The notes: generated from the sequence alone by a model not told the origin. Positions 1 through 9,002 are shown, numbered from the stretch's first letter. The stretch is DNA of 64,000 nt from Neobacillus rhizophilus (GCF_018343535.1 NZ_JAGYPF010000005.1:310001-374000), one strand, 5' to 3'. Numbers and translations: made by a program.

Positions 1-211
1 AGTGAATTCTCCTTACAATACCTATAAAAATCCCGGACTTCCACCAGGCCCGATTGCTAATGCTGGAAAATCTTCCATCGAAGCTTCGTTAGAACCGGAA
101 CAAACGGATTATTATTATTTCCTGGCAACAGCGGACGGCACGATTATTTTCACCAAAACGCTAGAAGAACATAATAAGGAAAAAGCCAAGCATATTTCCA
201 GTAAAAAATAG
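1..211 (+). CDS. mltG: Endolytic murein transglycosylase MltG, C-terminal fragment
   Basis: Only the last 69 codons are inside the window; the reading frame is open at base 2 and stops at 209-211. The segment SPYNTYKNPGLPPGPIAN is the conserved C-terminal signature of the YceG/MltG family, which cleaves nascent glycan strands at the membrane to end peptidoglycan chain growth. The catalytic Glu and the N-terminal membrane anchor lie upstream of the window, so they cannot be checked. As in B. subtilis (yrrL), the gene precedes the trmR-trhP genes. An intrinsic terminator follows the stop. Confidence 0.93.
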   Translation, partial: VNSPYNTYKNPGLPPGPIANAGKSSIEASLEPEQTDYYYFLATADGTIIFTKTLEEHNKEKAKHISSKK

Positions 212-221
212 TACGTCACCT

Positions 222-251
222 GAGGGAATTGTTCGCATTCCCTCTTTTTTT
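222..251 (+). terminator. Intrinsic terminator after mltG
   Basis: An 8-bp stem GAGGGAAT/ATTCCCTC (222-229 and 237-244) has a 7-nt loop and is followed by seven T residues. Confidence 0.85.
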
Positions 252-426
252 ATGGTAGAATACTAAAGTGTTTCATAAGGTATCTATAGCGTCACTCACA
301 GGTTATTTTTGGCGGTTAACTGCCAGTGTCAATGAGCCGAATGAATATCGCGCGGTTCGTTGTTTTTCTGTGAACGCTATTTTTTATGTCTAAAGAGCCA
401 TATTTTGGCAACAATGCAGTTAAAGA

Positions 427-497
427 AAACTCGCCGATTGGTGAGCCCCTAAGGCGGTTCATGAGGCGTAGTTCACCCAAAAGCACAGCTTTTGGGC
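427..497 (-). repeat. Dispersed two-hairpin element, copy 1
   Basis: Read on the minus strand, this has a perfect 9-bp hairpin CCCAAAAGC/GCTTTTGGG (476-496). It is followed by a core with AACTACGCCTCATGAACCG and ends in CCAATCGGCGAGTTTT. The same order occurs at 38853-38938 and 59086-59187, and in weaker form at 50815-50886 and 61023-61077. It sits in the 365-bp gap between mltG and trmR. I see no convincing gene in the rest of that gap. Confidence 0.7.
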
Positions 498-576
498 TGC
501 GATGCGAATGCTCACGAAGCACTCCTTAGTGCACTTATACATTCTTATTAGCGAAAAAGGATTGAGGTGAAGCAGC

Positions 577-1221
577 TTGTTAAATGAAAAGCTGCATTCT
601 TATATAGAAGGTCTAATTCCGGAGCGTCATTCTTTGTTAATGGAAATGGAGAGTTATGCTAACGAGCATCATGTTCCAATTATGGAGCTGGCCGGAATCG
701 AAACGATGCTTCAGATACTAAGAATCCGTGGTGCCAAAAATATTCTTGAAGTTGGCACCGCCATTGGGTACTCTGCATTGAGAATAGCTTTTGCATTACC
801 AGATTCGAATATTATCACGATTGAGCGGGATGAAGAGCGCATTCAATTGGCAAAAGAATTTATTGCTAGGTCCGATTACCATGAAAATATTTTTCTCATC
901 GAAGGGGATGCACTTGATGTTGAAGAGCGTGTTAGTGGCCATGCTCCTTACGATGTTATTTTTATTGATGCTGCTAAGGGGCAATATCAAAAATTTTTTG
1001 AAATTTATTCTAAATATTTAAAAGCTGACGGCTTGATTATTACAGACAATGTCCTGTTTAAAGGACTTGTTGCAGAATCGGAAATAGATTCTAAAAGAAC
1101 GCGGAACCTCGTTAAAAAAATTGACCAATTTAACCGCTGGCTAATGAATCATAAGGATTTTGATACGGTTATTCTCCCAGTCGGTGATGGGGTCGCGATC
1201 AGTAAACGAAGAGGTGAATGA
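577..1221 (+). CDS. trmR: tRNA 5-hydroxyuridine methyltransferase TrmR (YrrM), class I SAM O-methyltransferase
   Basis: This 214-residue protein belongs to the O-methyltransferase family 3. The SAM-binding loop ILEVGTAIGYSALRIA is near residue 55, the acidic residue ending strand 2 sits in IITIERD, and the metal/catalytic aspartate region is DVIFIDAAKGQY followed by IITDNVL. In B. subtilis TrmR methylates ho5U34 to mo5U34 in tRNA. The two U32-type genes immediately downstream are the hydroxylation partners, which supports the assignment over a generic caffeoyl-CoA-type methyltransferase. The TTG start at 577 is preceded by GAGGTGA. The 3' end overlaps trhP1 by 4 nt. Confidence 0.88.
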   Translation: MLNEKLHSYIEGLIPERHSLLMEMESYANEHHVPIMELAGIETMLQILRIRGAKNILEVGTAIGYSALRIAFALPDSNIITIERDEERIQLAKEFIARSDYHENIFLIEGDALDVEERVSGHAPYDVIFIDAAKGQYQKFFEIYSKYLKADGLIITDNVLFKGLVAESEIDSKRTRNLVKKIDQFNRWLMNHKDFDTVILPVGDGVAISKRRGE

Positions 1222-2153
1222 AAATGAAAAAGACAGAACTATTGGTAACTCCCATTTCTGTTGATGACATATTGCCATTGGCAGAGGCAGGGGCTGATGC
1301 CTTTGTTGTTGGGGAGCAGCGCTACGGCTTGAGACTTGCAGGGGAATTTACTCGAAGTGACGTGCAAAAGGCTATTGAACTGGCTCACTCAAAAGGAAAA
1401 AAAGTATATGTGGCTATGAATGCCATTTTTCATAATGATAAACTTCCTGAGCTGAACGATTATATTCGCTTTGTATCTGATGCAAAGGCTGATGCTATTA
1501 TATTTGGCGATCCGGCTGTATTAATGGCTGCAAAAGAAACAGCTCCGGAAATGAAGCTGCATTGGAGCACCGAGACAACTGGTACCAACTGGTATACTTG
1601 TAACTATTGGGGCAGAAAAGGAGCGAAAAGAGCTGTCCTTGCCCGCGAAATTAACATGGATTCAATCGTGGAAATAAAGGAACAAGCAGAGGTTGAAATT
1701 GAAGTTCTCGTTCATGGAATGAGCTGCATGTTTCAATCGAAGCGTTCGCTTTTAGGCAACTATTTTGAGTACCAAGGCAAAGTCATGGAAATCGAAAACC
1801 GCAAACAGCAAAAGAATATGTTCCTCCATGACAAGGAGCGCGAGAACAAATACCCGATTTTTGAAGATGAAAATGGAACTCATATTATGAGTCCGAACGA
1901 TATCTGCATTATCGATGAGCTGCAGGATATGCTTGAGGCCGGAGTGGATTCGTTTAAAATTGATGGAATCCTAAAGAGCCCGGAATATATTCTAGCTGTT
2001 ACAAAATTATACCGCGAAGCGATTGACCTATATTTTGAAGACCCGGACAATTATGAGGACAAAAAGGACGAGCTATTAGAAGCGGTAGAGGAAATTCAGC
2101 CGGCCAATCGTCCGTTAGATACAGGATTCTATTTCAAAGAAACAGTTTATTAA
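1218..2153 (+). CDS. trhP1: Peptidase U32 family protein TrhP1 (YrrN), tRNA U34 hydroxylation
   Basis: This 311-residue U32-family protein carries a signature-like stretch EVLVHGMSCM near residue 160 and the family C-terminal motif DSFKIDGILKSPEYI. It is the shorter partner of a tandem TrhP pair, which in B. subtilis is needed for prephenate-dependent ho5U34 formation. After the U32 signature it reads SKRSLLGNYF, where TrhP2 has a cysteine-rich SGRC...RGGCCQSC stretch. It therefore appears to lack the metal-site cysteines seen in the partner. The ATG at 1218 overlaps the trmR end, so the genes are translationally coupled. Confidence 0.87.
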   Translation: MKMKKTELLVTPISVDDILPLAEAGADAFVVGEQRYGLRLAGEFTRSDVQKAIELAHSKGKKVYVAMNAIFHNDKLPELNDYIRFVSDAKADAIIFGDPAVLMAAKETAPEMKLHWSTETTGTNWYTCNYWGRKGAKRAVLAREINMDSIVEIKEQAEVEIEVLVHGMSCMFQSKRSLLGNYFEYQGKVMEIENRKQQKNMFLHDKERENKYPIFEDENGTHIMSPNDICIIDELQDMLEAGVDSFKIDGILKSPEYILAVTKLYREAIDLYFEDPDNYEDKKDELLEAVEEIQPANRPLDTGFYFKETVY

Positions 2154-2160
2154 ACGAAAT

Positions 2161-2252
2161 GCGGAAGCGCCTTGATCTGGGGCGACAGGCATAAGACGAG
2201 CCTTCTTGACGGATTGGCTGTAGACCTTCGAGCCCCTAGGCGCTGCAGCTGG
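2161..2252 (+). repeat. Dispersed GC-rich repeat, family U, copy 1
   Basis: This block begins GCGGAAGCGCCTTGATC and ends near GCCCCTAGGCGCTGCAGCTGG. It is the reverse complement of 28554-28668, sharing AATCCGTCAAGAAGGC, CGTCTTATGCCTGTCGCCCC and AAGGCGCTTCCGC. It fills most of the 152-bp gap between trhP1 and trhP2, which are usually adjacent. It resembles short interspersed repeats I know from Bacillus genomes. Confidence 0.75.
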
Positions 2253-2305
2253 ACACTGTTCAAAGTAAATAGCTTAATAATTATAGAAAGGGAGGAGTTC
2301 GAATC

Positions 2306-3574
2306 ATGAGTATTGTGAAAGATAAGATTTCAGAGATTATTGATGGGAAACGCGTCATTGTCAAAAAGCCGGAACTCCTAGCTCCTGCAGGCAATCTCGA
2401 AAAGTTAAAAATTGCTGTCCAGTACGGTGCTGATGCCGTGTTTATCGGAGGCCAGGAATATGGACTGCGCTCCAATGCCGATAATTTCTCGATGGAAGAA
2501 ATCAAAGAAGGCGTAGAGTTTGCAAAAAAGTACGGGGCTAAAATTTATGTAACCACTAATATTTATGCCCATAATGAAAATATTCCCGGACTGGAAGAAT
2601 ATATACTTGGACTAAAAGAGGCGGGAATTGCCGGAATCATCGTGGCAGACCCGCTGATTATTGAAACCTGCCGCAGGCTGGCACCGGAAATTGAAGTACA
2701 TTTAAGCACACAGCAATCTCTTTCAAACTGGAAGGCCATTCAATTTTGGAAGGAAGAGGGACTTGAGCGTGTCGTATTGGCGCGGGAAACAAGTGCGGAA
2801 GAAATCCGTGAAATGAAAGAGAAGGTGGATATTGAAATTGAAACCTTCATTCATGGAGCGATGTGTATCGCTTATTCCGGCCGATGTACGCTCTCCAATC
2901 ACATGACAGCCCGCGATTCCAACCGCGGCGGCTGCTGCCAATCATGCCGCTGGGATTATGACCTGTATCAGTTAGAGGGCGTGGATGAAAATGCGCTTTT
3001 TGCCGAGGGGGATTCTCCGTTTGCAATGAGCCCAAAGGATTTAAACCTAATTCAGTCCATTCCGAAAATGATTGAGATTGGCATCGACAGCTTGAAAATT
3101 GAAGGACGGATGAAGTCCATTCACTACATTGCAACAGTGGTAAGTGTTTATCGTAAAGTAATTGATGCTTATTGTGCAGACCCTGATCATTTTGTAATTA
3201 AAAAGGAATGGCTTGACGAGTTGGATAAATGTGCCAACCGCGAAACAGCTACGGCCTTTTTCGAGGGTGTTCCTGGGTATAAAGAGCAAATGTTTGGTAA
3301 TCATAGCAAAAAGACTAGTTTTGAATTTGTCGGTCTTGTCTTGGATTATGACAATGAAACGCAAATGGTTACCCTGCAGCAGCGTAATCACTTCAAACCT
3401 GGTGATGAAGTTGAATTCTTCGGACCGGAACTTGAGAACTTTACCCATGTAATCGATAAGATTTGGGATGAAAAAGGAAATGAACTGGATGCGGCAAGAC
3501 ATCCGCTTCAAATTGTACGATTTAAAATGGACAAACCGGTTTATCCTAACAACATGATGCGAAAGGAGAACTAG
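2306..3574 (+). CDS. trhP2: Peptidase U32 family protein TrhP2 (YrrO), tRNA U34 hydroxylation
   Basis: This 422-residue U32 protein has the family signature [16 protein letters not shown] near residue 190. A cysteine-rich [14 protein letters not shown] segment follows about 20 residues later and probably binds a metal or Fe-S cluster. The motif [11 protein letters not shown] and a C-terminal beta domain (residues about 340-420) complete the long U32 form. It acts with TrhP1 in ho5U34 formation, the substrate of TrmR upstream. The ATG at 2306 has a good ribosome site (AGGGAGGAG, 2288-2296). The gene is separated from trhP1 by a dispersed repeat and abuts udk with one base between. Confidence 0.88.
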   Translation: MSIVKDKISEIIDGKRVIVKKPELLAPAGNLEKLKIAVQYGADAVFIGGQEYGLRSNADNFSMEEIKEGVEFAKKYGAKIYVTTNIYAHNENIPGLEEYILGLKEAGIAGIIVADPLIIETCRRLAPEIEVHLSTQQSLSNWKAIQFWKEEGLERVVLARETSAEEIREMKEKVDIEIETFIHGAMCIAYSGRCTLSNHMTARDSNRGGCCQSCRWDYDLYQLEGVDENALFAEGDSPFAMSPKDLNLIQSIPKMIEIGIDSLKIEGRMKSIHYIATVVSVYRKVIDAYCADPDHFVIKKEWLDELDKCANRETATAFFEGVPGYKEQMFGNHSKKTSFEFVGLVLDYDNETQMVTLQQRNHFKPGDEVEFFGPELENFTHVIDKIWDEKGNELDAARHPLQIVRFKMDKPVYPNNMMRKEN

Positions 3575-3575
3575 C

Positions 3576-4211
3576 ATGATGCATAGGCCGGTTGTGATCG
3601 GTGTTGCCGGAGGGTCAGGCTCCGGTAAAACGAGTGTGTCAAAAGCGATATATGAAAGCTTTAAGGGTCACTCGATTTTAATGCTTGAACAGGATTATTA
3701 TTATAAAGACCAAAGCCATCTGCCGTTTGAGGAGCGGTTAAAAACGAATTATGATCATCCACTTGCCTTCGATACGGATTTACTTATCGAGCATATCGAA
3801 CAGCTCTTGAGGTATGAGCCGATTGAAAAGCCGGTATATGATTATTCCATTCATACACGCTCTGACCAGGTGATTGATGTAGCGCCGAAGGATGTTATCA
3901 TTTTAGAGGGAATTTTGGTTCTTGAGGACGAGCGTCTCCGCGATTTAATGGATATTAAATTATTCGTCGATACCGATGCGGATCTTCGCATTATCCGCCG
4001 CCTCCAGCGCGATATTCAAGAACGCGGGCGTACACTTGATTCGGTTATAGACCAATATGTCAATGTTGTCCGCCCGATGCATAACCAATTTATTGAGCCG
4101 ACCAAGCGCTATGCAGATATCATTATTCCTGAAGGCGGGCATAATCATGTGGCGATTGATTTAATGGTCACAAAAATTCAAACAATTCTTGAACAAAAGT
4201 CATTTTTATGA
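3576..4211 (+). CDS. udk: Uridine kinase
   Basis: This 211-residue P-loop kinase phosphorylates uridine and cytidine to UMP and CMP with ATP or GTP in pyrimidine salvage. The Walker A motif [17 protein letters not shown] is at residues 8-24. The nucleoside-site region EQDYYYKD is near residue 38, YDHPLAFD follows, and the lid arginines lie in [17 protein letters not shown] (about residues 133-149). The length is typical for the family. The ATG at 3576 follows trhP2 by one base with GAAAGGAGAA upstream, so it is in the same transcription unit, as in B. subtilis. Confidence 0.96.
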   Translation: MMHRPVVIGVAGGSGSGKTSVSKAIYESFKGHSILMLEQDYYYKDQSHLPFEERLKTNYDHPLAFDTDLLIEHIEQLLRYEPIEKPVYDYSIHTRSDQVIDVAPKDVIILEGILVLEDERLRDLMDIKLFVDTDADLRIIRRLQRDIQERGRTLDSVIDQYVNVVRPMHNQFIEPTKRYADIIIPEGGHNHVAIDLMVTKIQTILEQKSFL

Positions 4212-4377
4212 AACAATAGCAAGTGATAATCCTAAAAATGTCCACAAAATGGATGAATAATTGCTGCGCGCCCTGTAATAGGACGCGCTGCTATCAATTT
4301 TTTGCCAATCGGCATAATGTTTACATACCATACATACACAATCTATGGGGGTTGTGAGACTAGAAGGAGTGAGGGTT

Positions 4378-4854
4378 TTGGCTGCAGAAAAAGTTTTTCC
4401 AATGACACAGGCAGGAAAAGAAAAATTAGAACAGGAACTTGAATATTTAAAAACGGTTAAGCGTAAAGAGGTAGTAGAAAGAATTAAAATCGCCAGAAGT
4501 TTTGGTGATTTATCTGAAAACTCCGAGTACGATTCTGCCAAGGAAGAACAAGCATTCGTTGAAGGCAGAATCACTACATTAGAAAATATGGTCCGTAATG
4601 CTAAAATTATTAGCGAAGGCGAATTAGCTGGCGATACTGTGTCACTTGGCAGCTCAGTAACATTTGTCGAGCTTCCGGATGGAGAGGAAGAAACCTATAC
4701 CATCGTCGGTAGTGCAGAGGCAGATCCGTTTGAAGGGAAAATTTCTAACGATTCTCCAATTGCCAAAAGCTTAATGGGCAAAAAGGTAGGGGACCAAGTA
4801 TCTGTCCAAACCCCTGGCGGCGAGATGAGTGTCCGCATTGTTAGTATAAAATAA
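4378..4854 (+). CDS. greA: Transcription elongation factor GreA
   Basis: The product is 158 residues, the usual GreA length, beginning [20 protein letters not shown]. The N-terminal coiled coil (about residues 1-75) carries the acidic tip [15 protein letters not shown], which reaches into the RNA polymerase secondary channel to stimulate transcript cleavage. The C-terminal FKBP-like domain ends [16 protein letters not shown] choose the TTG at 4378 because AAGGAGTGAGG lies just upstream and the product matches family length; an upstream GTG at 4345 would add 11 residues. A strong terminator follows at 4890. Confidence 0.95.
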   Translation: MAAEKVFPMTQAGKEKLEQELEYLKTVKRKEVVERIKIARSFGDLSENSEYDSAKEEQAFVEGRITTLENMVRNAKIISEGELAGDTVSLGSSVTFVELPDGEEETYTIVGSAEADPFEGKISNDSPIAKSLMGKKVGDQVSVQTPGGEMSVRIVSIK

Positions 4855-4889
4855 GGAAAAATCAGCCTGAATAGTTTGAAAACGCTAAA

Positions 4890-4920
4890 CCTCGTCAAAA
4901 CTTTTGACGAGGTGTTTTTT
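4890..4920 (+). terminator. greA terminator abutting the pbpI start codon
   Basis: An 11-bp inverted repeat CCTCGTCAAAA/TTTTGACGAGG (4890-4900 and 4902-4912) is followed by TGTTTTTT. The pbpI ATG begins at the next base, 4921, and its ribosome site GAGGTG (4909-4914) lies largely in the 3' arm. The hairpin could therefore both terminate greA transcripts and hide the pbpI ribosome site. Confidence 0.8.
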
Positions 4921-6669
4921 ATGTGGAGAAGAAGAGCAAAAGGCTGGCTTATAATTTGTATCGTTTGCTTTATGCTTTTAATGGGGCGTCTTATGCAGAT
5001 TCAATTGTTTGAGACGGAAACCTTTTCCAAGCATAATGTGAATTTGCTTGAAGACAGCGTCCAGCAGAGGACGCAGGAACTGGTGATTGATAATGGCAGG
5101 GGGAACTTTCTGGACCGAAACGGCACCATGCTGACACATAAAAAAGTTAGTGTACTTGTGTTATTTCCATTCTTAAAAAAGCTAGACTGGGATATCAAAA
5201 AGGTGTCCGACATCTCAGGTATATCGGAATTTGCTCTGAAAAATGCGGTGGACTCAGCGAAAAAACCATTTGCCTATGGTGACCCGGCCCCAATAGAATT
5301 GACACCTTCACAGATGGAAAGAATCAACGCGTTAAACATACCTGGTGTATTTGCGATAGAGAAGAAATTTGAACGGGCCAATGTGCCGGCAGAACAATTG
5401 CTTGGACTGACAGGAGAAAATGCAGCCGAATTGAAAAAGCGCTATCCTAATAAAGAACTGTCCGAGAAAACCTTAATAGGTGTTTCCGGGCTTGAGGAAA
5501 GCTTTGATGAATTCCTACTTCCTGAAGGGAAATCGAAGCTTGTCTACCACGTAGACGGGGGCGGGGCGCCTTTATTTGGCATAAACGTTAAGTATGTTGA
5601 CCCGGCTAATCCTTTTTACCCTGTCAATGTTCGGACAACCATTGATAAAACAATGCAGCAAAAAGCCGAGGATTTGGTTGATAAGTATCAAATCAAAAAA
5701 GGTGGACTGGTCCTCCTGAATATCGAGGATAACAGTGTGCTCGCCATGGTTTCAAGGCCGGAAGTCAATAAGAAGGATCCTTACAATGGGACCGGCATTG
5801 CTAACAGGATGCTGAAGCAGCAAATCATGGGTTCTGTTTTTAAAACAGTTGTTGCAGCGGCCGCAATCGACCATAATCTTGATGATCCAAACAGACTGTT
5901 TGACTGCAGTAAAAAAATCAATGGCAAGCCAGAATTAAAATACGATTATGGCATGTTAAATTTTACGGACAGTTTTGCCAGAAGTTGTAATCGCACCTTT
6001 GGTGAACTGGCGAAGGAGCTGCAAAAGATCGACCCGAATCTTTTGGAACAATACGCAGAGAAATTGTCTTTAACGGGTTCTGTCGGCTGGCAGGGAGACG
6101 TTTATCATACAAGTGATTTCAAACAGTTTGATAATGAAGACAAGGGCAGGGTCTTTTTGTCCGATGAGGCAAGAAAGGATCCGAACTTTGCAGCGATGTC
6201 TGGAATTGGCCAGAATGAGGTCAGGGCAACTCCGCTGGCTGTTGCCAATATGATGGCGAGCATCGCCAGGGGCGGCAAAAAAGAATCAGTCCGCACCGTT
6301 TCAAAAATAGAGTACAAGAACGGAACTACGATGGTTAATTTCCCTGAACAGCCGCTTAAAGGGGATTCCATTTCCCCATATACGGCGATGAAACTACAAA
6401 AATTGCTGAGAGAGGTCGTATTGAACCCGAATGGGACAGGTCGCTGGTTTAAGGAACTTCCATATGAGGTGGCCGGAAAATCTGGTACAGCTGAAACGGG
6501 TAAATATGAGGATGGCAAGCAGCTTCATAATAAGTGGTTTGCAGGCTATTTTCCCTATCAGAATCCAAAATATGCACTAGTAACGGTTAATTTGGATGTG
6601 ACAGAAAATGAAGGCGGGGTTAATTTATTATTTGCCGACATGGTGAAAATGCTATCCGAGCAGGATTAA
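4921..6669 (+). CDS. pbpI: Class B penicillin-binding protein PbpI (YrrR), transpeptidase
   Basis: The product is 582 residues. It has an N-terminal membrane anchor (RRAKGWLIICIVCFMLLMGR), a PBP dimerisation domain (about residues 45-220) and a transpeptidase domain. The SxxK motif is GSVFKTV (near residue 303), the SxN motif is SCN in FARSCNRTF (near 355), and the KTG-type motif is KSGTAE (near 520). All three catalytic motifs are present, so it should form peptidoglycan cross-links outside the membrane. The ATG at 4921 has GAGGTG upstream. An in-frame start at 4876 would place the greA terminator inside the gene and is less likely. Confidence 0.88.
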   Translation: MWRRRAKGWLIICIVCFMLLMGRLMQIQLFETETFSKHNVNLLEDSVQQRTQELVIDNGRGNFLDRNGTMLTHKKVSVLVLFPFLKKLDWDIKKVSDISGISEFALKNAVDSAKKPFAYGDPAPIELTPSQMERINALNIPGVFAIEKKFERANVPAEQLLGLTGENAAELKKRYPNKELSEKTLIGVSGLEESFDEFLLPEGKSKLVYHVDGGGAPLFGINVKYVDPANPFYPVNVRTTIDKTMQQKAEDLVDKYQIKKGGLVLLNIEDNSVLAMVSRPEVNKKDPYNGTGIANRMLKQQIMGSVFKTVVAAAAIDHNLDDPNRLFDCSKKINGKPELKYDYGMLNFTDSFARSCNRTFGELAKELQKIDPNLLEQYAEKLSLTGSVGWQGDVYHTSDFKQFDNEDKGRVFLSDEARKDPNFAAMSGIGQNEVRATPLAVANMMASIARGGKKESVRTVSKIEYKNGTTMVNFPEQPLKGDSISPYTAMKLQKLLREVVLNPNGTGRWFKELPYEVAGKSGTAETGKYEDGKQLHNKWFAGYFPYQNPKYALVTVNLDVTENEGGVNLLFADMVKMLSEQD

Positions 6670-6765
6670 AGGCTTAATTCACTGCTAAATTGAGGAAATT
6701 CCTTCAAGTTCTTTTGAAATCATGTTAAAATATTCAGAGCCTAATTTTTTTAGGAGGGATTATTT

Positions 6766-7434
6766 TTGAATAGTGATTTCAAGCAAAATTCACGTTCTAC
6801 TTACCGTGCCAAAAGAAAAAAAACGAATATTGTCTTAAATAGTTTAATTATCATTGTCCTGGCCTTAATTATTTTGGTAGCTTATAATATATTTGCTTCC
6901 GGAAGCGATGAGAATGCTGTGACTAAACAGGAAACGCCGAAACAAGAACAAAAACAGGCGGCACCTAAAGAAAAAAAAGCTGAAGAGACCAAGAAAAAGG
7001 AAAAGTTTTCAGAAGATAAAGCAGCAAAAGAGGAAGATGAAAAACAAAGCGAGGAAGCCACAGCATCAGAAAAAGCTGATGATTCACAGGCGGTTGTTTC
7101 TGATGGAGGGACTTCTCCTAATGTGGTAAAAACTATTGAAAATCCAACATGGAAGCCAGTAGGAACAACACAGACAGGGGAACATACAGCTGTCTACGAT
7201 CAATCTTCAGTTGATTGGCAAGAAATGTTGAAAGCCGTCTCCTATGCAACTGGGCTGGATTCTGGCAATATGACGGTTTACTGGCTCGGCCGGGATAAAA
7301 CCACTACTAATGCATCCATTGCTACAGTTGCATCCAAGGATAAACTGCTGAAATACAATGTATATATCAAGTGGGTTGATGGCGAAGGCTGGATGCCGAC
7401 AAGGGTTGAAGAATTAGCTGAGATCCAGCAATAG
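6766..7434 (+). CDS. yrrS: YrrS family protein (DUF1510), membrane-anchored
   Basis: This 222-residue protein has a basic N-terminus and one transmembrane segment (NIVLNSLIIIVLALIILVAY, about residues 22-41). A long Lys/Glu-rich low-complexity linker (about 48-105) leads to a conserved C-terminal domain (about 120-222) with WKPVGTTQTG and GEGWMPTRVEELAEI. It follows pbpI as in B. subtilis, which suggests a cell-envelope role, but the biochemical function is unknown. The TTG start at 6766 is supported by AGGAGGGATTATTT just upstream. Confidence 0.88.
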   Translation: MNSDFKQNSRSTYRAKRKKTNIVLNSLIIIVLALIILVAYNIFASGSDENAVTKQETPKQEQKQAAPKEKKAEETKKKEKFSEDKAAKEEDEKQSEEATASEKADDSQAVVSDGGTSPNVVKTIENPTWKPVGTTQTGEHTAVYDQSSVDWQEMLKAVSYATGLDSGNMTVYWLGRDKTTTNASIATVASKDKLLKYNVYIKWVDGEGWMPTRVEELAEIQQ

Positions 7435-7438
7435 TGAG

Positions 7439-7475
7439 TAGGATGGGCCTAACCGGTTCCATCCTATTTCTTTTT
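7439..7475 (+). terminator. Intrinsic terminator after yrrS
   Basis: An 8-bp stem TAGGATGG/CCATCCTA (7439-7446 and 7459-7466) is followed by TTTCTTTTT. It overlaps the 3' end of the convergent YrzA-type gene. Confidence 0.8.
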
Positions 7476-7667
7476 AAAATGGACCACTGCCGAAAAGTAA
7501 GTTTGTCCTTTTTCATTCACATGTACTTGATGGGAAACGGAGTGGACCCCCAGCAGGATTCCTTTGTTGACCTCGATTTGGTTCGCGATTTTCTTTTCCA
7601 GCGTTTTTAAATCTCCGGCTTCAAAAAACTCCACTTTATCTTCAATAAAATCAAGTTGAAAATTCAT
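7464..7667 (-). CDS. yrzA: Small conserved protein, DUF2536 / YrzA type
   Basis: This 67-residue protein starts MNFQLDFIEDKVEFFEA and ends YFSAVVHFKKK. It has no signal peptide or membrane segment. Its sequence and its position between yrrS and mtnN match the Bacillus DUF2536 (YrzA) family of unknown function. The ATG at 7667 on the minus strand has an excellent ribosome site, AAGGAGG, about 9 nt upstream. It is convergent with yrrS and divergent from mtnN. Confidence 0.82.
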   Translation of the reverse strand: MNFQLDFIEDKVEFFEAGDLKTLEKKIANQIEVNKGILLGVHSVSHQVHVNEKGQTYFSAVVHFKKK

Positions 7668-7853
7668 CTATACAACCTCCTTCCATGCATAATTCTAATG
7701 AAATATTTATTCTAAATCAATAATATGATAGCAAGCTGTCAGCAAAAAAGGTACAATGATGTTTGATACGATGTACCAATTTGAAGAAAAATAATAAAAC
7801 AATCGTTTAAGCGAAAAATAAAGCAAAAGCTTTTAGGAGAGAGGTTTGTACAT

Positions 7854-8546
7854 ATGAAGATTGCTATCATTGGTGCAATGGAAGAGGAAGTAACCTTACT
7901 AAGAGACCATATTGAAGGACAAACAACAGAAGAAGTAGCTGGCTGTGAATTTACCTTTGGGAAAATGCACGGCAAGGATGTCATCCTGTTACGTTCAGGA
8001 ATTGGTAAGGTAAATGCCGCCATGTCTACAACCATTCTATTGGATAAATATAAGCCAGATTGCATAATCAACACTGGTTCTGCCGGCGGTTTAAATCCAG
8101 ACCTGAATGTGGGAGATGCAGTCATTTCAACAGAGGTGCGCCACCACGACGTTGATGTAACGGCTTTTGATTATGAATATGGCCAGGTACCCCAGCTGCC
8201 GGCAGCTTTCTTGGCAGATGAAAAGTTAATGTCGATTGCCGAAGCAGCAGCAGAGGAGTTGGAAAATTTTCAGATTGTTAGAGGCTTAATTGCAACAGGT
8301 GATTCCTTTATGGAGGACCCTAAAAAAGTGGAATTTATCCGCGGGAAATTTAAAAATCTACAGGCAGTGGAAATGGAAGCAGCGGCGATCGCACAGGTGG
8401 CCTTTCGGTTTGGTGTTCCATTTGTGATTATTCGTTCCCTTTCGGATATTGCCGGGAAAGAGTCAGAAATTTCCTTTGATCAGTTTATTGATAAAGCAGC
8501 CACGAATTCGGCAACCTTAGTTATGAAAATGGTAAAGGCTTTATAA
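7854..8546 (+). CDS. mtnN: 5'-methylthioadenosine/S-adenosylhomocysteine nucleosidase
   Basis: This 230-residue MTA/SAH nucleosidase splits MTA and SAH to free adenine and the thioribose product, feeding the methyl cycle. It begins [13 protein letters not shown] with the catalytic Glu near residue 12. It has the ribose/phosphate loop [37 protein letters not shown] and the catalytic Asp in RSLSDIAG (near residue 198). Length and motifs are fully typical. The ATG at 7854 follows AGGAGAGAGG. It is a single-gene unit ending in a hairpin shared with the convergent YrhC-type gene. Confidence 0.96.
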   Translation: MKIAIIGAMEEEVTLLRDHIEGQTTEEVAGCEFTFGKMHGKDVILLRSGIGKVNAAMSTTILLDKYKPDCIINTGSAGGLNPDLNVGDAVISTEVRHHDVDVTAFDYEYGQVPQLPAAFLADEKLMSIAEAAAEELENFQIVRGLIATGDSFMEDPKKVEFIRGKFKNLQAVEMEAAAIAQVAFRFGVPFVIIRSLSDIAGKESEISFDQFIDKAATNSATLVMKMVKAL

Positions 8547-8568
8547 GTACAGTCCTTGATTAACAAAA

Positions 8569-8596
8569 AAGCGCCTCATTCACAGCAGAGGCGCTT
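8569..8596. terminator. Bidirectional hairpin between mtnN and the YrhC-type gene
   Basis: A 9-bp perfect stem AAGCGCCTC/GAGGCGCTT (8569-8577 and 8588-8596) lies between convergent genes. The stronger U-tract is on the minus strand. Confidence 0.8.
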
Positions 8597-8855
8597 ATTT
8601 CTTCGAGTAATAATCCTGTCCTTCCTCTATCTCTTGCAATTTCATTTCGCATTGTTTGGAAAAAGTAAAGAAAAGTACCGATCCAGCTAGGAAGGACATA
8701 GAGGAAAGAATGAAAATATTTAGGTCCATATCCGATTTTGTATCGGACGGAATAATGACACCAATAAAGAAAAAGATTCCCACAGCCAATAAAACAGTTC
8801 CGAACCGCTTAAAATCAACCATCTTCTCATAAAGACTCCGCGTTTTCTGTTTCAC
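8595..8855 (-). CDS. yrhC: YrhC-like small membrane protein
   Basis: This 86-residue protein has a basic N-terminus (MKQKTRSLYEKMVDFKRFG) and two hydrophobic segments, TVLLAVGIFFFIGVII (about 19-34) and NIFILSSMSFLAGSVLFF (about 46-63). Its tail is charged. The sequence pattern and its place near mtnN fit the YrhC-like family; in B. subtilis yrhC lies in the mtnN-yrrT-yrhA-yrhB cluster. The rest of that sulfur-amino-acid cluster is absent here. Function is unknown. AAGGGGTG lies 10-15 nt upstream of the ATG. Confidence 0.75.
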   Translation of the reverse strand: MKQKTRSLYEKMVDFKRFGTVLLAVGIFFFIGVIIPSDTKSDMDLNIFILSSMSFLAGSVLFFTFSKQCEMKLQEIEEGQDYYSKK

Positions 8856-9002
8856 AGCTGATTCACCCCTTCTTTAATAAAGCTACTAAACCACTTTACC
8901 ATACAAATTTCCGATAAACAGTAAGTAAATTCTTGAAAAGATGCCTAACACTTAATATCTTGGGGTATTTGACTATTTTTGAAATAAATTTCTAAAAAGT
9001 GG

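Noticed and set aside
316-522. 68-codon minus-strand frame between mltG and trmR
   Set aside because: It runs through the dispersed two-hairpin element and has no ribosome site or recognisable product.
3047-3577. 176-codon frame antisense to trhP2
   Set aside because: Lies entirely within a clear coding gene on the other strand with no recognisable domain; a shadow frame.
4262-4300. Terminator between udk and greA
   Set aside because: GC-rich CGCGCCC..GGACGCGC pairing with mismatches is seen, but the T-run is displaced by several bases; too weak to list.
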